Assembly: GCF_004570975.1 (NCBI RefSeq)
Contig: NZ_SPPC01000014.1
Span: 27,753 to 91,752 of the forward strand
Reading direction: 5' to 3'
Length of the DNA stretch: 64,000 nt
Source of the DNA: Barnesiella sp. WM24
GTDB lineage: Bacteria; Bacteroidota; Bacteroidia; Bacteroidales; Muribaculaceae
Shown here in pieces: positions 1-8,362 of the stretch. The notes beneath the pieces are model-generated. The model made no database searches, was not told where the DNA came from, and saw only the letters and a program-made list of their open reading frames with translations. The position numbers were made by a program, and so were the translations under genes. Positions within the stretch are counted from its first letter, which is position 1; every line of letters starts with the position of its first letter.

Positions 1-858
1 TTGCAGCTTGTAAACATATTCAGCTCCCCCACTCCGCTCATGGCAATACGCAGGGTGCTTATTGTCATGGAAGAAGGAGCTTCGGCACAACTGCTCGTGT
101 GTGACCACACACAGGACTGCGCTCAGAAATATCTGTCATCGCAGATAGTGGAGATTGCACTCAACGCCAACTCGCGTCTCGACTACTACGACCTTGAGGA
201 ATCAGGCGAAGGCACAGCGCGATGCTCGTCAATATATGCCCGTCAGGAATCGGGCTCGTCGCTGCTCATCAACGGCATGACACTCAGCTGCGGCAACACC
301 CGCAATGACTACGCAATCGAGATTGCCGGCGACGGCTGCGACACCTTGCTCGCAGGAATGGCCATAGCCTCCGGACATCAGCACATCGACAATAACTCTT
401 CGGTAAATCACCGTGGCTCCCACTGTCACAGCCGCCAGCTGTTCAAATATGTGCTTGACGACGATGCTTCCGGTGCGTTTGAAGGTGGAATCGTGGTCAA
501 CGAAGGCGCGGTAATGACCGAAGCCTATCAGAGCGACCGCAATCTGCTCGCCTCGACCGGAGCGAAGATGCACACCAAACCGCAGCTGCTCATATACTGC
601 GACGACGTGAAGTGCAGCCACGGAGCGACAACCGGTCAGCTCGACCAGGAAGCGCTGTTTTACATGCGCTCCCGCGGAATCGGAGAGAAGATGGCACGCA
701 CGATGCTTATGCAGGCATTCATGTCGGAGGTTATCGACACAGTAAGGATGGAGGGATTGCGCGAGCGTCTCCACATGCTTGTCGAAAAACGCTTTCACGG
801 TCAGCAGTCATTCTGCGGTGACTGCGCCTCAGGATGTGCATCGGTAAAAAAACAGTAG
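1..858 (+). CDS. sufD: SufD, Fe-S cluster assembly protein (5' end missing)
   Basis: This is the C-terminal 285 residues of SufD; the reading frame is already open at base 1, so the start lies outside the window. SufD pairs with SufB and the ATPase SufC to form the cytoplasmic scaffold on which Fe-S clusters are built. The visible part is the beta-helix core followed by the helical C-terminal region that contacts SufC, with the family pattern of a dimerisation His (HQHIDNNSSVNHRGSHCHSR) and the C-terminal FYMRSRGIG stretch. sufS follows after 3 bases, the usual SUF operon order in Bacteroidales. The last residues are Cys-rich (CGDCASGCAS), a variable tail. Identification is secure from family knowledge plus the sufS neighbour. 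Confidence 0.95.
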   Translation: MQLVNIFSSPTPLMAIRRVLIVMEEGASAQLLVCDHTQDCAQKYLSSQIVEIALNANSRLDYYDLEESGEGTARCSSIYARQESGSSLLINGMTLSCGNTRNDYAIEIAGDGCDTLLAGMAIASGHQHIDNNSSVNHRGSHCHSRQLFKYVLDDDASGAFEGGIVVNEGAVMTEAYQSDRNLLASTGAKMHTKPQLLIYCDDVKCSHGATTGQLDQEALFYMRSRGIGEKMARTMLMQAFMSEVIDTVRMEGLRERLHMLVEKRFHGQQSFCGDCASGCASVKKQ

Positions 859-861
859 ATT

Positions 862-2082
862 ATGGACAATTATGACGTAAACCGGTTACGTTCCGACTTC
901 CCCGGTCTTGACCGGAAAATATATAACCGGCAGCTCGTATATCTTGACAACACCGCGACGTCGCAGACCCCGCGACAGGTCGTGGAAAGCATCGAGCATA
1001 TATATTATAACTCAAAAGCCAATGTACACCGCGGCGTCCACACCCTCTCCCAGGAGATGACCGCCTTGCAGGAGGCGGCACGCGAAAGAGTGAGAGGATG
1101 GATAAACGCCGCTTCCACCGACGAGATAATCTTCACCCGCGGCACCACAGAGGCGATAAACCTCGTGGCATCGTCATACGGCAGTTTTTTTCATGACGGC
1201 GACGAGATAATAGTCAGCGTCATGGAGCATCACGCCAATATCGTGCCATGGCAGCTCCTGCAAAGCAGAGTGAACGTGAAGCTCCGCGTAATCCCTATGG
1301 ACGACAGGGGGGTGCTGGATCTTGACGCTTACGCCAAGCTTTTCAACAGCCACACCGCTATGGTGGCGATAGCGCATGTGAGCAATGTTCTCGGCACAGT
1401 CAATCCTGTCGACGAGATTATCAGGATTGCTCATGACAATGGCGTGCCGGTGCTTGTCGATGGAGCGCAGGCTGTAGCCCACCAACGTGTCGACGTGACC
1501 GCACTTGACTGCGATTTTTACACATTCTCTTCCCATAAGATGTATGGACCGTCGGGGATAGGAGTGCTTTATGGCAAACGCGACCTTCTGGAAAAGATGC
1601 CTCCCTATCAGGGCGGCGGCGAAATGATAGGCAATGTAAGTTTTGAACACACCACTTTTGCCGAGCTTCCCTATAAATTTGAAGCGGGAACCCCCGACTT
1701 TGTGGACATCGCCGCGCTTAAAAGCGCAATCGACTATCTTGAACCGATAGGCATGGAAGCGATAGCGGCTCATGAGCATAAGCTTCTTGAATACACCTCT
1801 CAAAAGATGATGGAAATTCCCGGAATGAGGATATTCGGAACCGCGCCGGGCAAGGACGCAATCATATCATTTCTCATCGGCGACGCCCATCACTACGACA
1901 CAGGAATGTTGCTCGACAAACTCGGCATAGCTGTACGCACAGGTCATCACTGCGCCGAACCGCTCATGCACCGCCTCGGAATCGAGGGCACTGTAAGAGC
2001 CTCTTTCGGACTATACAACACGATTGAAGAGTGTGACATCTTTATCGCAGCACTTAAACGAGTGGCGATGATGCTCGGTTGA
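862..2082 (+). CDS. sufS: SufS, cysteine desulfurase
   Basis: A 406-residue group II cysteine desulfurase that takes sulfur from L-cysteine as a protein persulfide and supplies the SufBCD scaffold. It is a full-length fold type I PLP enzyme. The PLP-binding lysine is K226 in SSHKMYGPSG, and the persulfide-carrying cysteine is C364 in RTGHHCAEP, the short-loop arrangement typical of SufS rather than IscS/NifS. The start lies 3 bases after the sufD stop, so translation is likely coupled. The gene ends the operon before a strong hairpin terminator at 2177-2200. Transferred sulfur normally passes through SufE or SufU; neither is seen here. Confidence 0.97.
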   Translation: MDNYDVNRLRSDFPGLDRKIYNRQLVYLDNTATSQTPRQVVESIEHIYYNSKANVHRGVHTLSQEMTALQEAARERVRGWINAASTDEIIFTRGTTEAINLVASSYGSFFHDGDEIIVSVMEHHANIVPWQLLQSRVNVKLRVIPMDDRGVLDLDAYAKLFNSHTAMVAIAHVSNVLGTVNPVDEIIRIAHDNGVPVLVDGAQAVAHQRVDVTALDCDFYTFSSHKMYGPSGIGVLYGKRDLLEKMPPYQGGGEMIGNVSFEHTTFAELPYKFEAGTPDFVDIAALKSAIDYLEPIGMEAIAAHEHKLLEYTSQKMMEIPGMRIFGTAPGKDAIISFLIGDAHHYDTGMLLDKLGIAVRTGHHCAEPLMHRLGIEGTVRASFGLYNTIEECDIFIAALKRVAMMLG

Positions 2083-2176
2083 CATCCCGATGGGTATTCC
2101 CCATGAGCATGCCACACGACTTCACCGCAAATGCAACACATTAACGGAATCACCTTACCTGTATTTATATAAAAAG

Positions 2177-2200
2177 GGGGATGCGCCTGAACGCATCCCC
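2177..2200. terminator. Bidirectional rho-independent terminator after sufS
   Basis: A 9-bp perfect stem (GGGGATGCG / CGCATCCCC) with a 6-nt loop is followed by TGATTTTTTA on the plus strand and preceded by AAAAA. It can therefore stop sufS from the left and the convergent gene that ends at 2231 from the right. Confidence 0.85.
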
Positions 2201-2230
2201 TGATTTTTTATTGAGATAACTAAATAAGCA

Positions 2231-3232
2231 TTACTTAACAAGCACCTTGCTTACCTTGTTGCCCTGACGAACAACGTAGATACCATTGGCGGGGTTAGCC
2301 ACCTTTACACCCTGAAGATTGTAATACTCAACAGGAGCATTTTCATCAACAGCAACATTGTCGATACCTACTGTACCGGTTGCAGGTACAAGATCAATTT
2401 GAGTAACAGTGATATTCTCACCTACAAACATCAAGCTCTGATTTGCTGTTGCATCAGTAAGTTCCTTTACATCGTCTTCGCCAAGTTCAATTGAAAATAC
2501 GCCGGAAGCCTCAGACAGATTTACAGTTCCATACTCTTCCTGAAAACCTTCTGAAAGTGCAAATCCCGGAAGTATTTCCTGACTCCAGTTAGCCAACAAC
2601 AATTGAACCTTCAGGTTGCAATACTTCTCGGCTGCAGCATCACCGGTATTTACATAAGAAACATTAAGCTTGTCACCTTCCTTAACTTTAGCGGCAACAA
2701 AAGTTGAAACGGGTACCTTAATCGCATGATCCCACCAGTCAAGAGCCTGATCTCCACTCCATAATTCTTTAACAGCATCGGGATCTACAACTTCCGCATT
2801 TTGAAGATAAGCGCTTTTAAGAGTAACATCTCCCGCCTTTGATGACTGAATATAAATTTGCATTATAGAGTTTTTATATTCTTCATTAAGCGGCGCCACA
2901 ATTTGAGTAGCTCCAGCTTCTCCCATAGTCGCTTCTGACACTCCTTCAGTAGCGCCTTCAGGCTTATAATTATATTGCACTACAACTTGAATATTAAATT
3001 CTACCGGCTCAAATTCAATTACAACTTCATCATAAGCACTGTAATCAACATCACCGAGCCACCAACCGCGACCAGACCAATCAGATTCGTATGTAATTGT
3101 CTTTGTGGACGGATTGTAAGTAGAACCCCATCCGGAACCAAGGTCTTCTAATGTAAGGTCAAGAGTTTCAGCATTAGCTGACGACACTGCAAGAGCTGCG
3201 ACAGCAGCAAAAGAGAGTAAATTTTTAATCAT
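2231..3232 (-). CDS. Secreted protein with type IX secretion C-terminal sorting domain
   Basis: A 333-residue secreted protein of unknown function. The first about 21 residues (MIKNLLSFAAVAALAVSSANA) form a clear signal peptide. The last about 45 residues carry the short Bacteroidales sorting-domain pattern, with VEYYNLQGVKV, then NGIYVVR and the final KVSKVLVK, so the protein is a likely cargo of the type IX machinery encoded at 20.8-27.6 kb. The middle is beta-rich and acidic, with aromatic-rich stretches near residues 35-70 (GSGWGSTYNP, DWSGRGWWLGD) that resemble a carbohydrate-binding jelly roll, but I cannot name the fold. It is a single-gene unit with its own upstream promoter-like sequence. 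Base composition is somewhat more AT-rich than its neighbours. Confidence 0.85.
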   Translation of the reverse strand: MIKNLLSFAAVAALAVSSANAETLDLTLEDLGSGWGSTYNPSTKTITYESDWSGRGWWLGDVDYSAYDEVVIEFEPVEFNIQVVVQYNYKPEGATEGVSEATMGEAGATQIVAPLNEEYKNSIMQIYIQSSKAGDVTLKSAYLQNAEVVDPDAVKELWSGDQALDWWDHAIKVPVSTFVAAKVKEGDKLNVSYVNTGDAAAEKYCNLKVQLLLANWSQEILPGFALSEGFQEEYGTVNLSEASGVFSIELGEDDVKELTDATANQSLMFVGENITVTQIDLVPATGTVGIDNVAVDENAPVEYYNLQGVKVANPANGIYVVRQGNKVSKVLVK

Positions 3233-3290
3233 AAATGTTTGATTTAGGTTATTAAATTAGGTTAGTTAATTCTTTTTATGTTAAGGTATC

Positions 3291-3320
3291 GCAAATATAA
3301 GCACAATTAGCGCCTCGCAA
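3291..3320 (-). promoter_or_regulatory. Bacteroidetes-type promoter of the sorting-domain gene
   Basis: Read on the minus strand, TTG is followed after 18 nt by TATATTTGC, matching the Bacteroidetes -33 TTG and -7 TAnnTTTG elements. It lies about 60 bases upstream of the start at 3232. The rest of the 3233-3594 gap holds a divergent -7 box at 3511, a weak GTGCC/GGCAC hairpin at 3448-3461, and nothing else I can support. Confidence 0.6.
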
Positions 3321-3510
3321 TTATACTATTTTATCTTATTCTTACACTTTGCCTCCCGTGACTAAAAATCACATGCCAAATCAGGCGTATTTCATCCTGC
3401 ACCATTTACAATTTCCTTCCTCCTCCCCAACCTTACATCTCGTTGAGGTGCCCTACGGCACTATTTCCCACCAAATCACATTATAATTATATCCTTATAT
3501 AAACTTTTCT

Positions 3511-3519
3511 TATCTTTGC
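3511..3519 (+). promoter_or_regulatory. -7 box upstream of the TPR gene
   Basis: TATCTTTGC matches TAnnTTTG. No good TTG element lies at the usual distance. The predicted transcript would have a 5' UTR of about 70 nt before 3595, containing short complementary blocks AGGTC (3535-3539) and GACCT (3568-3572). Confidence 0.5.
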
Positions 3520-3594
3520 ATTGTAATAGTCGGGAGGTCAATCATTGAGGGATGACTCTATCGGAGCGACCTGTCGAAATAAAACCTGCAATAG

Positions 3595-6567
3595 ATGAAA
3601 AAGATTGTTATATTGCCTGCGGCGCTTGCAATTGCACTAAGCGCACATCCACAGGTCAACTCCCCGGCTCCCGACGGTTACAGGATCCGTGGTGAACTGA
3701 TGTATCGTGACACAAATTATCAAGGAGCCATAGACCAGCTGACATCGGCTGCCAACTCTCTTTCAACAGGGCTTGCCAAAGAAGAGTCGGATTATATCAC
3801 CTCGCTAAGTTACCTGCAGTCGGGATTGATTGCCGAGGCGCGAGAGGCTCTTGAAAAGTTTGTAAGCGAATATCCGGCATCGCCCCACCGCCTCAACGCC
3901 CGCATGGCAATCGCCGATTGTGATTTTTATGAAGGCAACTACAAGAAGGCGCTTTCGCTCTACCGTGCCATCGACCAAAGCGGGCTCGACCTTGCCTCTC
4001 AGGAAAATTATGAATACCGCACCGCATATTGCCGCATGATGCTTGACGACTACGAGAAAGCCCTTCAGGGATTCAGGGCTCTTCAGGATTCAAGCCGTTA
4101 TGGAGCCGCGTCGCGCTTTTATCAAGGCTACATCTATTACGCCCAAGGAGCTTATGCCGAGGCTAAAAAATATTTTTCAGGAGTAAACACCCGCACCGAG
4201 CCGGGCAACCGTGCGCCCTACTATCTTACCCAGATAGCCTATATAGACCGCGACTATGAAAAAGCCGCCGAGCTTGCGAAAACCCACATGAACGACATCC
4301 CGGAATATAAGTCGGAGATGCAGCGCATAGCGGGCGAGTCGCTCTACAATCTCGGAAACGAAGAGGCAGCGATGCCATACATAGCCGAGTACACCGGCGA
4401 TGTCACCAACCCCAAGCCGTCGGCAATGTACATATTAGGAGTAAGCCAATATAAGGACGATGACTATGAGGCGGCAATCTATACGCTGCAGCCCGTAACG
4501 AAATGTGACGATGCCATGGGTCAGTCGGCTTATCTCTATATCGGACAGTCTTATCTACAGCTCGGCAACCTGAACGCCGCCCTTCTCGCCCTCGAAAAAG
4601 CCTATCGCATGGACTACGACAAGAATGTGCAGGAAACGGCGTTCTACAACTATGCCGTGGCAAAGGCAGAAGGAGGAAAGACACCTTTCGGAAGCTCGGT
4701 AACCATGTTTGAGGACTTCCTCAAGCGCTATCCCGACTCACGCTACGCTCCCGAGGTGGAGGAATACCTCGTGACCGGCTACATGACCGACAACAATTAC
4801 GAAAAAGCGCTCGAGTCAATCCAAAAGATACGTCGCCCGTCGGCAAAGATACTTACCGCAAAACAGCGTGTACTCTACACCCTCGGCACCCGCGACCTCG
4901 CCTCGGGGCGCGTAAGCCGGGCGATAACCCGGTTCACAGAGGCTAAATCACTTGCCTCGCAGAGCAAAGCCATCGCAACCGAGTGTGACCTCTGGCTCGG
5001 CGACTGTTATTACCGACAAGGCGAATATCAACGAGCCACACGCGCCTACAACGACTACCTGAAAGCATCAAAGGCAAGTGACGCCAACCGTCCGCTCGCC
5101 TATTATGACCGCGGGTATGCCCTCTTTGCCGAAAAACGCTACGGAGACGCACGCGCTGACTTTGAACGTGTGGTCAAGACACCCGGCAACCTTGACGAGC
5201 AGGTCATCGCCGACACCTACAACCGTCTCGGCGACTGCCATTATTACCAGTCAGACTTCAACTCGGCATCGGCAAACTATGACCGCGCCTACTCTCTCAA
5301 TCCGGAGGCGGGCGACTACGCCCTGTTCCAGAAAGCCATGATGAAGGGCCTTGTCAAGAATCATCGCGGCAAGATCGAGTCGCTTGACGACATGATGGAG
5401 CGTTATCCCTCGTCAGGACTCGTGCCGGCGGCAATGCTTGAAAAAGCGGAGAGCTATGTCTCGCTTAACCGTCCCGGCGATGCGACAGTAGTCTACGAAG
5501 CGCTCGTAAAACGCTATCCCACCACCTCCCAGGGCAGAAACGGCTATCTGCAGCTTGCAATCACGCAGCTCGCGCAAGGGAATACAGAAAAAGCCATCCA
5601 GTCATATCAGACCGTAATACGCAATTACCCGACAAGCGAGGAGGCGCGCGTTGCCTCCGACGACCTGAAGCGGCTCATGGCCGACGAGGGAAGGCTCAAC
5701 GAATTCAGCCGGTTCATAGCCTCTGTGCCTAACGCGCCGAAGTTTGAGACATCGGAACTCGACGAACTGACATTCCACGCGGCTGAACGCACCTACCTCA
5801 ACGACAAGAGCAAGACGACAAGACTCAAAGATTATATCACCCAATATCCCGGAGGCCGTTACGAGACCCAGGCACTCACCTATCTGTCACAATCAGCGCT
5901 TGAATCAGGCAATCCCGCCGAGGCATTAAAATATGCCACGATGCTCACCGACCGCTATCCCGACTCGGAAGCTGCGGAAGACGCGCTCGCCATCAAGGGA
6001 AGCGTAGAGTATGACCTCGGCAACGGAGAGGCTGCACTCGCCACATTCAAGCGTCTTGAATCGCGGGCGTCGGCATCGCGCAACATTGTCACCGCACGCC
6101 TCGGCATATTACGTGTATCGCGCGACATGAACCGTCACTCCGATGTAATCGACATTGCCGACAAACTGTTAAAATCCACAGCCATCGGCACAGCGCAGAA
6201 AAACGAAATCATCTACTCCAAGGCTTATGCCCTTTCCCGGTCGGGCAGAGGCGATGAGGCTGTCAAGGAGTGGGAAAAACTCGCTAAAAACACCGATGAC
6301 CTCTACGGAGCCAAATCAGCCTACTACCTCGGACAGCACTACTTTGACACAGGAGCCACAAAGAAGGCAAAAAGTGCGGTCGAGAAGCTTATCGACTCCA
6401 ATACGCCTCACAGCTACTGGCTTGCCAGAGGCTACATACTGTTGAGCGACATCTGCAAGAGACAGGGCAGCGACTTCGAGGCTACGGAATATCTCAAAAG
6501 CCTCAAGGAAAACTATCCCGGCAATGAGAAAGACATATTCAACATGATTGACGAGCGACTAAAGTAA
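3595..6567 (+). CDS. Large periplasmic tetratricopeptide-repeat protein
   Basis: A 990-residue protein with a signal peptide of about 19-20 residues (MKKIVILPAALAIALSAHPQ) and then an almost unbroken solenoid of TPR / YfiO-like repeats. Recurrent units such as YPASPHRLNARMAIADCDFYEG, YPDSRYAPEVEEYLVTGYM-like and YPTTSQGRNGYLQLA-like blocks carry the Y-P-x-S/T cap typical of BamD/CpoB-like repeats. Such proteins are protein-protein scaffolds, here most likely periplasmic or inner-face outer-membrane associated. The next gene, 16 bases downstream, encodes an outer-membrane barrel, so the two may form a complex (inference). No catalytic domain is visible. The function is not known to me. The start was chosen because it gives a good signal peptide. 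Confidence 0.85.
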   Translation: MKKIVILPAALAIALSAHPQVNSPAPDGYRIRGELMYRDTNYQGAIDQLTSAANSLSTGLAKEESDYITSLSYLQSGLIAEAREALEKFVSEYPASPHRLNARMAIADCDFYEGNYKKALSLYRAIDQSGLDLASQENYEYRTAYCRMMLDDYEKALQGFRALQDSSRYGAASRFYQGYIYYAQGAYAEAKKYFSGVNTRTEPGNRAPYYLTQIAYIDRDYEKAAELAKTHMNDIPEYKSEMQRIAGESLYNLGNEEAAMPYIAEYTGDVTNPKPSAMYILGVSQYKDDDYEAAIYTLQPVTKCDDAMGQSAYLYIGQSYLQLGNLNAALLALEKAYRMDYDKNVQETAFYNYAVAKAEGGKTPFGSSVTMFEDFLKRYPDSRYAPEVEEYLVTGYMTDNNYEKALESIQKIRRPSAKILTAKQRVLYTLGTRDLASGRVSRAITRFTEAKSLASQSKAIATECDLWLGDCYYRQGEYQRATRAYNDYLKASKASDANRPLAYYDRGYALFAEKRYGDARADFERVVKTPGNLDEQVIADTYNRLGDCHYYQSDFNSASANYDRAYSLNPEAGDYALFQKAMMKGLVKNHRGKIESLDDMMERYPSSGLVPAAMLEKAESYVSLNRPGDATVVYEALVKRYPTTSQGRNGYLQLAITQLAQGNTEKAIQSYQTVIRNYPTSEEARVASDDLKRLMADEGRLNEFSRFIASVPNAPKFETSELDELTFHAAERTYLNDKSKTTRLKDYITQYPGGRYETQALTYLSQSALESGNPAEALKYATMLTDRYPDSEAAEDALAIKGSVEYDLGNGEAALATFKRLESRASASRNIVTARLGILRVSRDMNRHSDVIDIADKLLKSTAIGTAQKNEIIYSKAYALSRSGRGDEAVKEWEKLAKNTDDLYGAKSAYYLGQHYFDTGATKKAKSAVEKLIDSNTPHSYWLARGYILLSDICKRQGSDFEATEYLKSLKENYPGNEKDIFNMIDERLK

Positions 6568-6583
6568 CACCACACTCACGACA

Positions 6584-8323
6584 ATGGCAAAAACAGCATA
6601 TAACATGGCGGCTTTAATCGCCGCAATCAGCCTATCTCACACGGCAACCGCCGATGACCTCACTAAAGAAATCACGGTGGAGAAAGACATAGTGTTGCAG
6701 GAACGCGAAGCACAGAAGCTATTGCTGCTCCCGCAATTCAATCTTCCGGCTATCGAGACTAAAAACCTGAAGTGGACCTACCGCGGCATCGACGCTCCGG
6801 TCACCCACGACATCACCCTCCTTCCTCCTGCGGCTTATGAGGCGACGATGGAGAAGTCGCCTTACCGCGGCTATCTTGACGCCGGTTATTTCCCTTTGCT
6901 TGAGATAGGCGTATCGGCAGGATACCGCATTGTTGACAAAGAAGCGACTCGCCTCGGAGCATGGCTGCAATATAACGGAAGCAGCTATAAGCGCAATAAC
7001 CGCGCCGGCGACAAAATCGACATGCGCGACCACACGGCAACAATCGGGATGAACCTGAGCCACAGCATAGATGGAGCCGGAACTCTTGACGCCCACCTAT
7101 CCTACAGGCTCGCGTCATTTAACTTCCCCATCATACCCGGTGACGGCGTTTCACAGGCATCCAACACCATTCTTGCCGGCATCGGATGGCATGGCGCTGC
7201 CGGCAATTTCAGCTACAACGCAGCTGTCGATTACGGATTTTTCAACTTCACGGAAGGTCATGACAGAGGTGTGGGCTCATCATCCTTGAAGCCTCTGACT
7301 GAGAATCACGCGAAAATCAATCTTGGGGGAGCCTATGGATTTGACAACCGTAATTTTGTGGGCGCTGACATAAACACAGCTTTTGCCGGCGCATCAAATA
7401 CAATAACGACAGCCGCGGGCGGCTCTACATTTGTCATCGAGCCGAGAGGCAATTACAGCCACGGATATGTCGCCGTCACGCCATATTACCGTCATGCAGG
7501 CACCTCCTACTCTATAAAACTCGGTCTTCAGCTGTATGACACCTGGGGCGGAGACAATGGTTTCAGAATAGCACCCGACCTGCGTGCCGACTGGCGCTCA
7601 GGCGACAAATTTGCCATCTACGCGCGTTTTACCGGAGGCAATCCGTCGCTCAACGACCTGTCGTCACTCTTTACAGCCAACCACTACATAAATCCATCGC
7701 TTGCCTATGGTGACAGCCACACCCGCTGGAATGTCGACGCCGGATTCATAATCGGTCCCTTTGCCGGAGCAAGTATCGAGGTTCACGGTGGAGGCGGCAA
7801 AGTCAACAATCTCCTGATGCCCGCGTTGCTCAACGGTCAGGATTATCTTGCCGGATTTTATCAGCCGGTCGATTTCTCCGACTATCACTATGGCGGAGCG
7901 TTCAACTACCGTTACCGCGACCTGTTCGCGATAAGAGTGTCTTATGACGGAGCGCCGCAAGACTATGACAAGGGTAATGCCGCGTGGCTTGACCGCGCAA
8001 AGCATGTAGTCGAAGCCAAAGTGACGGTCAATCCCGTCAAAGCCCTCGACCTTGAACTCGGCTACCGGCTCCGCTCCGGACGCTCAGCCTACGAAATCTC
8101 GCCAAGCGGACTCGGTGTCGCCCAGTTCAGCGAAAATCTATATACGCGCCGCGTAAAACTCGGTGACGTCAACAATCTGCACTTAGGCGCAGCCTATCAG
8201 ATAACCCCGGCGTTTACCGTAGGAGTCCGCGTAGAGAACCTCCTTAACGAAAAGTGGGATACATTTTATGGCATACCGTCAAAAGGGGTAAGCGGACTCG
8301 CCGGCATCGGATACAAATTCTAA
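6584..8323 (+). CDS. Outer-membrane beta-barrel protein, TonB-receptor-like without plug
   Basis: A 579-residue exported protein. Residues 1-23 look like a signal peptide (ending SHTATA). A short extended region of about 100 residues is followed by alternating amphipathic strands to the C-terminus, ending NLLNEKWDTFYGIPSKGV and a terminal GYKF with aromatic last residue, the pattern of the last strands of TonB-dependent receptors. The usual plug domain and a clear TonB box are absent, so it is not a normal TonB-dependent transporter. It follows the TPR protein after 16 bases and is followed by the GH3 gene after 39 bases, so the three are probably co-transcribed. A role as outer-membrane partner of the TPR protein is inference. 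Confidence 0.75.
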   Translation: MAKTAYNMAALIAAISLSHTATADDLTKEITVEKDIVLQEREAQKLLLLPQFNLPAIETKNLKWTYRGIDAPVTHDITLLPPAAYEATMEKSPYRGYLDAGYFPLLEIGVSAGYRIVDKEATRLGAWLQYNGSSYKRNNRAGDKIDMRDHTATIGMNLSHSIDGAGTLDAHLSYRLASFNFPIIPGDGVSQASNTILAGIGWHGAAGNFSYNAAVDYGFFNFTEGHDRGVGSSSLKPLTENHAKINLGGAYGFDNRNFVGADINTAFAGASNTITTAAGGSTFVIEPRGNYSHGYVAVTPYYRHAGTSYSIKLGLQLYDTWGGDNGFRIAPDLRADWRSGDKFAIYARFTGGNPSLNDLSSLFTANHYINPSLAYGDSHTRWNVDAGFIIGPFAGASIEVHGGGGKVNNLLMPALLNGQDYLAGFYQPVDFSDYHYGGAFNYRYRDLFAIRVSYDGAPQDYDKGNAAWLDRAKHVVEAKVTVNPVKALDLELGYRLRSGRSAYEISPSGLGVAQFSENLYTRRVKLGDVNNLHLGAAYQITPAFTVGVRVENLLNEKWDTFYGIPSKGVSGLAGIGYKF

Positions 8324-8362
8324 TCCAAACACCAACAAATACTAAACCTAATCACCAACACG

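Noticed and set aside
229..798. 189-residue minus-strand reading frame
   Set aside because: Antisense to sufD; a shadow of its codon pattern.
3448..3461. GTGCC/GGCAC hairpin upstream of the TPR gene
   Set aside because: Only 5 bp and no U-run; not enough to call a regulator.
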